DNA from: Micrococcales bacterium
Lineage (GTDB): Bacteria; Actinomycetota; Actinomycetes; Actinomycetales; Microbacteriaceae
Direction: 5' to 3'
Length of the DNA stretch: 64,000 bases
Assembly (NCBI GenBank): GCA_947452985.1
Contig: CANGEU010000001.1
Location: forward strand, 62,001-126,000
The notes under the pieces are model-generated. The model was not told the origin of the DNA, did not search any database, and saw only the letters and a program-made list of their open reading frames with translations. The position numbers were made by a program, and so were the translations under genes. Below are positions 1 through 7,358 of this stretch, in pieces (within the stretch, counting starts at the first letter, position 1; every line of letters starts with the position of its first letter).

Positions 1-1
1 A

Positions 2-688
2 TTGCTCGCCAACGAGGACGGCAACCGCCCATTCCTGACCTGGTATGCAAACACTGTAATCATCGGTCTTCTAACCTCCGTTGGCTCTGTGTTCCTGTCC
101 GCCTTAGCGGCTTACTCTTTCTCACGCCTGCGTTTTAGGGGTCGTCGCGGCGGTCTGATGTCGCTAATTCTGATGCAGATGTTCCCATCTATCCTCGGAT
201 TGGTAGCGATCTTCTCGTTGATGAGCGATATCGGCCAGGTCTTCCCGCAGCTCGGTTTGAACAGCCAGCTTGGTTTGGTCATGGTTTACATGGGTGGCGC
301 GTTAGGTGGTGGAACCTACCTGATGTACGGATTCTTTAACACCGTGCCAAAGGAAATCGATGAAGCTGCCAAGATCGATGGTGCTAGCCACGCTCGAATC
401 TTCTTCACCATCACACTGCGATTGGTTGCGCCGGTTTTGGCTGTGCAGATGCTGCTTAGCTACATTGGTGTCACCAGCGACTACGTTCTGGCCTCAATCT
501 TGCTAAGCGACCCTGAGAAGTTGACTCTTGCGACTGGTCTTCAGACTCTGATCAACGACCCTTACTCAAAGGACTGGTCGATGTTTACCGCTGGAGCAAT
601 CCTGTCGGCGCTTCCTACGGTGATTATCTTCCTGATCCTTCAGAGATACATCACTTCGGGTCTAACCGCTGGAGCAACTAAGGGCTAA
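2..688 (+). CDS. MalG-type sugar ABC transporter permease (5' partial)
   Basis: This is the inner-membrane permease half of a binding-protein-dependent carbohydrate importer of the MalG class. The 228 visible residues contain several hydrophobic membrane segments and the EAA loop (EIDEAAKIDGAS near residues 118-129), which contacts the ATPase. Family members are about 280-300 aa, so the true N-terminus lies before the window and the first codon here is not a credible start. The stop codon overlaps by 3 bp that of the convergent CotH-like gene. The substrate (maltose, maltodextrin or another sugar) cannot be read from this fragment. A link to the glycogen genes at 45-51 kb is possible but not shown. 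Confidence 0.9.
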   Translation: MLANEDGNRPFLTWYANTVIIGLLTSVGSVFLSALAAYSFSRLRFRGRRGGLMSLILMQMFPSILGLVAIFSLMSDIGQVFPQLGLNSQLGLVMVYMGGALGGGTYLMYGFFNTVPKEIDEAAKIDGASHARIFFTITLRLVAPVLAVQMLLSYIGVTSDYVLASILLSDPEKLTLATGLQTLINDPYSKDWSMFTAGAILSALPTVIIFLILQRYITSGLTAGATKG

Positions 689-1956
689 CCAATCTTGTTA
701 GCTTTCAGCACTGCGGTAACGCGTGCTTGCTGCTTTCCAACCCACTGCTGCACTCGGGTCTGCTCGTTTTTTACGTCCTGTGGGCTGTAGCTTGCAATCA
801 CGGTTGAAGCCGATTTTAACGAAGCCACAAATTTGGCGCTGGTGATCTTGGCCGAGACAGCCTTTAGCTTCTGCAGGTAGGCGGTTTTACAAACCGTGTA
901 GGCAAGGCATTTTGAAAAGAGCAGCCCTCGCGGCATGGCGTCTTTGTGGAAAGCCTGCTGAACCCAAGGAAAGCCAGCGGTTGGCTTGTCAAGCGGCATG
1001 AAGTAGTCGTCTAGCAAGGCTTGCGTTTGGCGATTCTCGCCGAAGGTCTGATCGGTTCCCCAGGGGATCATCGTGAATTTGTTTTGCTGGTTACTTCTTA
1101 GGAAGTGGTTGTTCTGTAACGGACCTGAATAGCCGTCCCAGTGCCCGAGGAAGTTCTCTACGGCAAACATGCCCATTAGTTCGTTTCGGTCGGCCACCGT
1201 GCCGAGTTTGGCCCACCATTTAGCGCCAGAAGAGTAATTTGCGGCAGCAATTAGCCTTCCAAGATCATTCTTGTTTTTGGCGGTGCCCTTCCAGCCTTCC
1301 TTTACAAGGTAGTGTCCAGTCAGTTCTGTGCCGTCATTGTTTCCAGGTTTGAGGTCGTTTAGGGCGATTCCTTCGTAGAGGTGCTGGGTGATATCGCGGT
1401 ATCGGCTGGCTAGGAGGATGTCGTCGACCGACTCAATAGAGATGTAGAGCCCTTTGGAAACTCCATTGATTTTTAGTTCGGCCCAGCCAGTTCTTGAGGC
1501 TGGCACACCCATGAGGTTGAAAAGCTTGTAGGCGCCGAATTCGTGGAGTTTTGAGCCATCTTGGGTCATGGCGTTGAGGGTTAGGTTCTTTAGGCCAAGG
1601 AAGCGATTACCCTTCAAAAGTTTCCAGTTGAATGCAATCTTGAAGGATGGGTGGGCGTCGATCATTTCCAGCGAGGTGCTGCCCTTTAGGCGAATGCCGG
1701 TTTGAATCGGCCCAATGCTTTGGCCGCCAGAGCGGAAGGTGAACGATGCAGCGGTGTACTGTTTTGCAGTGTTCGAGTTGCTAAGCGCGGCATGGCTAGC
1801 ATCCGGAACGTTGAGCTCAATGACGTTGACCAAGGCGGGGTTGAACAGTGTCGCCTGGTTTAGTGCTGCTGCACTGGCAGGTGTGGTTGGAATTGTGAAC
1901 GATGACAAGACGAACACCAATGCGGTAAACCTACCGATGAACGATTTAGCCTTCAT
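685..1956 (-). CDS. CotH-like secreted protein kinase family protein
   Basis: The 423-aa product has a Sec signal peptide: basic start MKAKS, a hydrophobic stretch, and cleavage probably after PASA near residue 29. The mature part resembles the CotH family of atypical secreted kinases: RLKGSTS (89-95), GLYISIESVDD (169-179), HWDGY...NNHFL (272-286) and PWGTDQTF (298-305), where the last aspartate probably serves metal binding. CotH of Bacillus phosphorylates spore-coat proteins. This organism shows no sporulation genes here, so the substrate is unknown and is probably an exported or cell-wall protein. It begins 9 bp after efeU on the same strand and is probably cotranscribed with it, which would put it under iron control. 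Family membership is fairly sure; function is open. Confidence 0.8.
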   Translation of the reverse strand: MKAKSFIGRFTALVFVLSSFTIPTTPASAAALNQATLFNPALVNVIELNVPDASHAALSNSNTAKQYTAASFTFRSGGQSIGPIQTGIRLKGSTSLEMIDAHPSFKIAFNWKLLKGNRFLGLKNLTLNAMTQDGSKLHEFGAYKLFNLMGVPASRTGWAELKINGVSKGLYISIESVDDILLASRYRDITQHLYEGIALNDLKPGNNDGTELTGHYLVKEGWKGTAKNKNDLGRLIAAANYSSGAKWWAKLGTVADRNELMGMFAVENFLGHWDGYSGPLQNNHFLRSNQQNKFTMIPWGTDQTFGENRQTQALLDDYFMPLDKPTAGFPWVQQAFHKDAMPRGLLFSKCLAYTVCKTAYLQKLKAVSAKITSAKFVASLKSASTVIASYSPQDVKNEQTRVQQWVGKQQARVTAVLKANKIG

Positions 1957-1965
1957 TGGCTAAGT

Positions 1966-2790
1966 CTATGGCGTTACCTTCTTGCCAGCCCAAGGAAGTC
2001 GGTACTGGCGAAGGTACGCGGTCAGAGTAATGACTAGGAACGTGAACCAGGCCGCACCTTGAATCATCGACGGAGCTCCGTTGTAGGCGATGGTTGCGTT
2101 GAGGAAGGTTTCAATTGGCGAACCCTCTGGGGTAATGAAACCAAGGTCGAATGCCTTCTGGGTTTCCGGTAGCCAGCCAAGTTCAGTGAATTCACCGATG
2201 GCGTATTCCAAGATTCCCGCTGTCAGCACCAAAAGGTAGCTTCCAGTGTATTTGAAGAATCGTCCTAGATTGATTTTCAGCATGCCTTTGTAAATCCAGT
2301 AGCCCAGGATTGCGGCAGCAACCAGACCAGACACTGCGCCCACCCAGGCAAGTTGCCCTTCTCCGGTGGTTTTCGCAGCAGTCCAGAGGAAGATTGACGT
2401 TTCAACGCCTTCGCGAACCACGGTCAGGAATGCGATCAAAAACAGCGCGGCCCCACTGGTTTCTAGTGCGTTGTCGATTTTGCTTTGCAATTCTTTGCTG
2501 AGGTGCCTAGCGGTTTTCGCCATCCAGAACACCATCCAGGTCACGAAGACCACGGCCAGTAGGGAAGTGATGCCGGTGATGGTGATTTCTACTTGTTCGG
2601 ATGCGTTCTCGTCGATGGCCGAAAGGCCCAGACCGGCTAGAACAGCGGTGACGATTGCGGCAACTACGCCAGCAACAATCTTGGGCACGTGTTGCATTCG
2701 GTCGGTTTTTTTGAGGTAGGCGATCAGGATGCCGATGATGAGCGATGCTTCGAGGCCTTCTCGTAGACCAATCATGAAGTTCGCAAACAT
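1966..2790 (-). CDS. efeU: Iron permease, FTR1/EfeU family
   Basis: A 274-aa polytopic membrane protein that imports iron. It carries the two diagnostic REGxE motifs of FTR1/EfeU proteins, REGLE at residues 10-14 and REGVE at 126-130, whose glutamates bind iron during transfer across the membrane. Hydrophobic segments fill most of the chain. The usual partners, periplasmic or lipoprotein EfeO and heme peroxidase EfeB, are not adjacent; a CotH-like gene follows instead. The start ATG has GAGGA 7 nt upstream. A DtxR/IdeR-type double operator lies immediately upstream, so repression by iron-loaded regulator is likely. Confidence 0.93.
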   Translation of the reverse strand: MFANFMIGLREGLEASLIIGILIAYLKKTDRMQHVPKIVAGVVAAIVTAVLAGLGLSAIDENASEQVEITITGITSLLAVVFVTWMVFWMAKTARHLSKELQSKIDNALETSGAALFLIAFLTVVREGVETSIFLWTAAKTTGEGQLAWVGAVSGLVAAAILGYWIYKGMLKINLGRFFKYTGSYLLVLTAGILEYAIGEFTELGWLPETQKAFDLGFITPEGSPIETFLNATIAYNGAPSMIQGAAWFTFLVITLTAYLRQYRLPWAGKKVTP

Positions 2791-2804
2791 GTAAATCCTC
2801 GCCT

Positions 2805-2855
2805 TAACTTAGGGTTACCTTACCTAATCGACTTTAGTTAGGTAACCCTAAGTTA
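2805..2855. promoter_or_regulatory. Double DtxR/IdeR-type iron box
   Basis: A perfect 16-bp inverted repeat (2805-2820 and 2840-2855, 19-bp spacer) lies between divergent efeU and the deacetylase gene. Each arm starts a 19-bp site resembling the IdeR/DtxR consensus TTAGGTTAGSCTAACCTAA: TTAGGGTTACCTTACCTAA at 2809-2827 matches 15 of 19, and the site on the opposite strand at 2833-2851 matches 14 of 19. Two overlapping dimer sites fit known DtxR-family operators. Iron repression of efeU is inferred; the divergent gene may also be affected. Confidence 0.8.
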
Positions 2856-2891
2856 GCAAGTCTTTTTGGTCGTTTCGCTAAGGTTGTAATT

Positions 2892-4022
2892 ATGGCTAAA
2901 GCGACCTTCAACCCAAAGCGACTCTTGGTTGTTCACGCGCACCCAGACGATGAGAGTTTGTTCACCGGACACATCCTGGCCAATGCTGTGGCAACTGGCG
3001 CTGAGGTTATGGTTTTGACACTCACTCGCGGTGAGCGAGGTCGTATGAAGCTAGAAGAACTCAAATCTCTAGACGGAAACCTGCCTTCGATGGGGGCCTT
3101 CCGTGCGGGTGAGCTTCGAAACGCACTTGCTGCACTAGGGGTGAAGCACTTCAAGTTTGCCGGCACCCGCGCCTACCTAGACTCCGGTTTCCGGCTAAAC
3201 GCTTTTGGTAAGCCAACCAAGGTTAAGAACCTTGACGAACTATCGCTTTCCGCTGTGAACGTGGCAGTAATTGCCGACGACATCTACGCAACCATCAAAG
3301 ACTTCCGACCAGACGCGGTGGTTACCTATAACCGCAAAGGCGGGTTCGGGCACCCGGATCACAAGATGGCTCACGAAGGTACCGCAATGGCACTTCGAAG
3401 AATTGCTAAAGAGAATGGTCGCAAGGCTCCAGAGTTTTGGACCATTGCCGAAAAAGGCGAACGTGCCGACATACTAATTGGAAATGCGAAAACAGCTATG
3501 GCAAAAAAGGATGCACTCTCCGCGCATGCAAGCCAGGTTTCGGTAGGCGCCGAAACTTATTCGATTGCAGCCGGCAAAGAAGTTCGTTACGAGGAGCAAG
3601 AAGGATTGCGCCGCGCCTCGATTCGCCCGCTTCGCTGGTTGAAGCCGGCGCTGATTGCAATTTGGTCTCTGCCGCTAGGCGTCATGGTTGGCTTAGTTGG
3701 CACCATGATTCACGGAATCCGCGCTTCAAACCCTGCGCACTGGCCATTTGGTCTGTGGATTGCACTGGGAATGACGTTTGCTTTGGCGCTGTCACTCCGA
3801 CTTCTTCGCAACTCACGCGGAGCCTTGTATCTGATGACCCTGTCCCTCTGGGGCACCCTGCTCTGGCTATCGCAGCGTCACGGTGGCGGTTCGGTCGCCA
3901 TCCTCGGCAACGACGTTGGCACTTGGTGGGTCTACGGTTCACTCATCGCCTGTGCGCTGGTAATCCTATTTCCTCGAATTCGTCCTGGTGTTTGGCGCAA
4001 GAACGCGTCCGGCCACCGTTAA
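2892..4022 (+). CDS. MshB-like GlcNAc-inositol deacetylase fused to a C-terminal membrane domain
   Basis: A PIG-L/LmbE zinc deacetylase of 376 aa. AHPDDE at residues 16-21 and GHPDH at 153-157 supply the zinc ligands and catalytic aspartate typical of MshB, which removes acetyl from GlcNAc-inositol in mycothiol synthesis. After about residue 245 come four hydrophobic segments (roughly 250-275, 283-303, 310-330, 345-362), absent from classical soluble MshB. In many actinobacteria mshB is followed by a small membrane gene (DUF6113), then fdxA and dapC. Here fdxA and dapC follow directly, so this looks like an mshB-DUF6113 fusion. Mca or another PIG-L function is the main alternative. Confidence 0.8.
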   Translation: MAKATFNPKRLLVVHAHPDDESLFTGHILANAVATGAEVMVLTLTRGERGRMKLEELKSLDGNLPSMGAFRAGELRNALAALGVKHFKFAGTRAYLDSGFRLNAFGKPTKVKNLDELSLSAVNVAVIADDIYATIKDFRPDAVVTYNRKGGFGHPDHKMAHEGTAMALRRIAKENGRKAPEFWTIAEKGERADILIGNAKTAMAKKDALSAHASQVSVGAETYSIAAGKEVRYEEQEGLRRASIRPLRWLKPALIAIWSLPLGVMVGLVGTMIHGIRASNPAHWPFGLWIALGMTFALALSLRLLRNSRGALYLMTLSLWGTLLWLSQRHGGGSVAILGNDVGTWWVYGSLIACALVILFPRIRPGVWRKNASGHR

Positions 4023-4049
4023 AATTTAGAAAAGCCCAAAGGAGAAACA

Positions 4050-4367
4050 GTGACTTACGTAATCGCTCTGCCATGTGTAGACGTGAAGGATAAAGCCTGT
4101 ATCGAAGAGTGTCCGGTCGACTGCATTTACGAAGGCGATCGCATGCTTTACATCCACCCAGATGAGTGCGTGGACTGCGGTGCTTGCGAGCCAGTTTGCC
4201 CGGTTGAGGCAATTTATTACGAAGACGATCTGCCATCGCAGTGGTCTGAGTACTACAAGGCAAACGTTGAATTCTTCGAGACCATTGGCTCACCAGGCGG
4301 CGCTGCCAAAATGGGCAAGGTTCCAGGCGACCACGCGGTCATCACCGCGCTTCCGCCGCAGGTCTAA
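4050..4367 (+). CDS. fdxA: 7Fe ferredoxin FdxA
   Basis: A 105-aa soluble electron carrier. Cysteines at 9, 17, 21 and 25 and at 40, 43, 46 and 50 form the two cluster sites of the actinobacterial [3Fe-4S][4Fe-4S] ferredoxins, with the conserved start TYVIALPCVDVKDKACIEEC. The C-terminal 45 residues are the usual extension of FdxA. A GTG start is preceded by AAAGGAG. It lies 7 bp before dapC, a pairing common in actinobacteria although no direct functional link is proven. Its reductase and acceptor are not in the window. Confidence 0.96.
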   Translation: MTYVIALPCVDVKDKACIEECPVDCIYEGDRMLYIHPDECVDCGACEPVCPVEAIYYEDDLPSQWSEYYKANVEFFETIGSPGGAAKMGKVPGDHAVITALPPQV

Positions 4368-4374
4368 GTAACTC

Positions 4375-5490
4375 GTGTTCAACCGCCTGCCGGAATATCC
4401 TTGGGAGAGCCTAAAGCCCTATGCGGCTAAGGCTGCCGAGCATCCGGGTGGCAAGGTTGACCTTTCGGTAGGTTCACCGGTTGACCCAACACCTCAGGTA
4501 ATCCAAGATGCTCTAGATTCCGCGTCAAACTCGCCTGGCTATCCTTCAACTGCCGGTTCGCTTGAATTTCGTAGGGCGGTCGTCGATTGGTTCGCCGATC
4601 GTCGAGGAGTTTCAGGTCTCGATGTTTCTCAGGTAATGCCAACCATCGGCTCTAAAGAGCTAATCAGCTGGCTTCCGCTACTCATGGGTCTCGGTCCTGG
4701 TGACGTCGTTGTTCAGCCGACCGTTGCCTACACCGCTTATGTGGTCGGTGCTGCGCTGTGTGGAGCCGAAATTATTTCTGAAGACGACCCTGCCAAGTGG
4801 CCGGCGAATACCAAGCTGGTTTGGTTGAACTCGCCTGGAAACCCGGACGGACGAGTGCTTTCAAAGGTAGAACTGCGCGCAGCGGTAGTTCGCGGCCGAG
4901 AACTTGGGGCACTGGTTGCCTCGGATGAATGTTATGCCGAGCTCGGCTGGGGCGACTGGGAAGGCCAGACCACTCCCTGCATTTTGGATCCGGAAGTATG
5001 CGGAGATTCAACCGAGGGCGTTCTTGCCGTTTACTCGCTCTCAAAGCAAAGCAATATGGCGGGTTACCGGGCAGCGTTTGCGGCCGGTTCAGCAGCTCTA
5101 ATCAAGGGGCTCGTGAACCTGCGTATGCACTCGGGGCTAAACACCCCGGAACCAGCCCAGAAGGCCATGATTGCAGCGCTTGGTGATCACTCGCATGTGG
5201 CGGCGCAAAAGGCCATTTATCGCGCTCGCCGTGAAGAACTTCTCTCCGCCGTTCGTGAGTACGGATTCGAAGTGGCTGCCAGCGAGGCTGGTCTTTACCT
5301 ATGGGCAACACTTGGCGAAGACTGCTGGAAGACCGTTGAGCGCATGGCCGAACTGGGCATCGTGGTAGTTCCAGGCGCCTTTTATGTCTTGGGGGAGAGC
5401 CAGTATGTGCGATTCTCAATCACCGCAACCGATGCCGACATTGCAGAGGGTGCTCGCCGCCTGCGCGATGCCCTAGGCTTTACAAAGTAG
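4375..5490 (+). CDS. dapC: N-succinyldiaminopimelate aminotransferase DapC
   Basis: A 371-aa class I/II PLP aminotransferase of the lysine and meso-diaminopimelate pathway, converting N-succinyl-2-amino-6-ketopimelate with glutamate as donor. Visible motifs are NSPGNPDG (152-159), SDECY (183-187) and SLSKQSNMAGYR with the PLP lysine at 224. The SNMAGYR context and position next to fdxA are typical of actinobacterial DapC. The start is GTG, 7 bp after fdxA, which indicates one transcript. Diaminopimelate is needed for peptidoglycan if the cell wall is of the DAP type; in DAP-free Microbacteriaceae the enzyme would serve lysine synthesis. Confidence 0.93.
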   Translation: MFNRLPEYPWESLKPYAAKAAEHPGGKVDLSVGSPVDPTPQVIQDALDSASNSPGYPSTAGSLEFRRAVVDWFADRRGVSGLDVSQVMPTIGSKELISWLPLLMGLGPGDVVVQPTVAYTAYVVGAALCGAEIISEDDPAKWPANTKLVWLNSPGNPDGRVLSKVELRAAVVRGRELGALVASDECYAELGWGDWEGQTTPCILDPEVCGDSTEGVLAVYSLSKQSNMAGYRAAFAAGSAALIKGLVNLRMHSGLNTPEPAQKAMIAALGDHSHVAAQKAIYRARREELLSAVREYGFEVAASEAGLYLWATLGEDCWKTVERMAELGIVVVPGAFYVLGESQYVRFSITATDADIAEGARRLRDALGFTK

Positions 5491-5508
5491 AAGAACCAGG
5501 GAGAAAAG

Positions 5509-6780
5509 TTGTCCGACGAAAAAGTCACTCTCAACTATCCGGGAGGCTCGGCAGAGTTTCCCGTATTGCCAGCCGTTGACGGCGCAAACGTTATCGATTT
5601 CTCGAAGCTAAATGCTTCGACTGGTTACAACGCATTCGACCAGGGCTTTGTAAACACTGCAGCTACCCGTTCGTCAATCACTTACATAGACGGTGAGCAG
5701 GGAATCCTTCGCTACCGTGGCTACCCAATCGAGGAACTTGCCGGTGGTAAGAGTTTCCTTGAAGTTGCCTACCTTCTGATTTACGGAAACCTTCCGAGCG
5801 AGTCTGAGCTTTCGTCATTCGACGACCGCATCCGCCGTCACACCCTGATCCACGAGGATCTCAAAAACCTGTTCCACGCCATGCCAACCAACGCCCACCC
5901 AATGCCGGTCTTGGCTGCTGGTGTTTCGGCGCTATCGACTTTCTACCAAGACTCGCTAAATGTGCACGACCAGGAGCAGGTTGAACTTTCAACCATCCGC
6001 CTTCTGGCAAAAATGCCAGTGCTTGCCGCTTACGCGCACAAGAACTCTCAGGGCCAGGCACTGCTGTACCCAGACAACTCCCTCTCGATGGTTGAAAACT
6101 TCCTACGTCTAACCTTCGGCACCATGGCTGAGGAGTACACCCAGAACCCGGTTATCGTAAATGCGCTTGACACGCTCTTCACCTTGCACGCGGACCATGA
6201 GCAAAACTGTTCAACCTCAACAGTTCGCCTAGTTGGTTCTAGCCAGGCAAACCTGTTCGCCTCAATTTCGGCTGGTGTGAACGCACTATTTGGTCCACTG
6301 CACGGTGGTGCCAACGAGGCCGTCCTAGAAATGCTGAACAACATTCACGATTCGGGCGATTCGGTTCAGCGTTACATCGAGCGAGTGAAAAACAAGGAAG
6401 ATGGAATCCGCCTAATGGGATTCGGTCACCGCGTTTACAAGAGCTTCGACCCTCGCGCCAAAATTGTTAAGGCAACCGCCGACAAGGTGCTTGCTGAGCT
6501 AGGTGTTAGCGATCCGCTATTGGACATTGCCAAGGAATTGGAAGCGGCAGCGCTTTCAGATGATTACTTCGCAGAGCGCAAGCTTTACCCGAACGTGGAC
6601 TTCTACACAGGCGTGATTTACAAGGCGATGGGTTTCCCAACTCGCATGTTCACCGTGCTCTTTGCGCTTGGTCGTCTGCCTGGATGGATTGCGCACTGGC
6701 GCGAACTGAACCTGGACCCAGCCACCAAGATTGGCCGTCCGCAGCAGTTGTACACCGGACCAGCCGAACGTCACATCTAG
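5509..6780 (+). CDS. gltA: Citrate synthase
   Basis: Type II citrate synthase of 423 aa, condensing oxaloacetate and acetyl-CoA at the entry of the TCA cycle. Catalytic and substrate residues are visible: HADHEQN (227-233), GPLHGGANE with His265, GFGHRVYK with His307, and the catalytic aspartate in PNVDFYTG (364). The N-terminal beta-rich domain of the long GltA form is present. The TTG start follows the SD AGGGAGAA. It sits 18 bp after dapC. Its stop overlaps by 4 bp that of convergent rsmD, with no room for a separate terminator. Confidence 0.97.
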   Translation: MSDEKVTLNYPGGSAEFPVLPAVDGANVIDFSKLNASTGYNAFDQGFVNTAATRSSITYIDGEQGILRYRGYPIEELAGGKSFLEVAYLLIYGNLPSESELSSFDDRIRRHTLIHEDLKNLFHAMPTNAHPMPVLAAGVSALSTFYQDSLNVHDQEQVELSTIRLLAKMPVLAAYAHKNSQGQALLYPDNSLSMVENFLRLTFGTMAEEYTQNPVIVNALDTLFTLHADHEQNCSTSTVRLVGSSQANLFASISAGVNALFGPLHGGANEAVLEMLNNIHDSGDSVQRYIERVKNKEDGIRLMGFGHRVYKSFDPRAKIVKATADKVLAELGVSDPLLDIAKELEAAALSDDYFAERKLYPNVDFYTGVIYKAMGFPTRMFTVLFALGRLPGWIAHWRELNLDPATKIGRPQQLYTGPAERHI

Positions 6781-7343
6781 GCGCTGAGCCAGTAGGTTAC
6801 GGTATCGCCGTAAGACTTTGAGTCTTCGAGCGTGTAACCGGCTGGCCAAACAGGCGCTTCGGTTCTGCTCGAACGCTCAACCACGATTGTGGCGTCTTTC
6901 AAAAATGGTTTCAGGGCTTCAAGGTTTTCCTGAACCTCTTCATTCCCGATTTCATATGGCGGGTCAATAAAAACGAGGCTCAATTCGTCGACGCCGGGTG
7001 ACGCCAAGAATGTCGAAACGGATTTATTTACGACTTTGCCGTCGAATTCAATTTCTTCCTTGAAAAGCGCTTTGGCAACCGACTTCAAATTGGTCACACA
7101 GACCGCTGCAGCTTTGCCATCGCGTTCTACCATCCAAGCCAGGCTCGCGCCGCGACTGGCAGACTCGAGGGCTAGAGCGCCCGTACCTGCATAAAGGTCG
7201 AGCACGCGAGCGCCGTCTAGAAGGTCACGCGCTTCAAGGCGAGAGAAGATGCTCTCGCGAATGCGGTCTGAGGTTGGGCGGGTGGTCTTGGCCGGACTGG
7301 CTAGTTTTAGGGAGCCAGCTACACCGGCGATGATACGGGTCAT
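6777..7343 (-). CDS. rsmD: 16S rRNA guanine(966)-N2 methyltransferase RsmD
   Basis: An SAM-dependent methyltransferase acting on the small-subunit rRNA. I choose the ATG giving MTRIIAGVAGSLKL (188 aa), the usual RsmD N-terminus. An ATG 9 bp further upstream (7352) is possible but overlaps the inferred recG -10 element. The SAM-binding motif VLDLYAGTGALALE and the catalytic motif IDPPYE, the family's (N/D)PPY, are both seen. Gene position beside recG and coaD is a standard actinobacterial order. It is divergent from recG with only 15 bp between the chosen starts. Confidence 0.93.
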   Translation of the reverse strand: MTRIIAGVAGSLKLASPAKTTRPTSDRIRESIFSRLEARDLLDGARVLDLYAGTGALALESASRGASLAWMVERDGKAAAVCVTNLKSVAKALFKEEIEFDGKVVNKSVSTFLASPGVDELSLVFIDPPYEIGNEEVQENLEALKPFLKDATIVVERSSRTEAPVWPAGYTLEDSKSYGDTVTYWLSA

Positions 7344-7346
7344 GAT

Positions 7347-7352
7347 TAGCAT
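7347..7352 (+). promoter_or_regulatory. Candidate -10 element of leaderless recG
   Basis: TAGCAT ends exactly 6 nt before the recG ATG and there is no Shine-Dalgarno, the geometry expected if transcription starts at the A of ATG. The same arrangement recurs elsewhere in the window. No good -35 was found. Confidence 0.45.
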
Positions 7353-7358
7353 TGAACC

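Noticed and set aside
685..1956. CotH-like gene as evidence for sporulation
   Set aside because: No other sporulation gene is seen, and CotH-family proteins with signal peptides are widespread in non-sporulating actinobacteria.
3437..4093. 218-codon plus-strand frame overlapping the deacetylase and fdxA
   Set aside because: It runs through the strongly conserved deacetylase membrane domain and the start of fdxA, has no SD and no domain signal.
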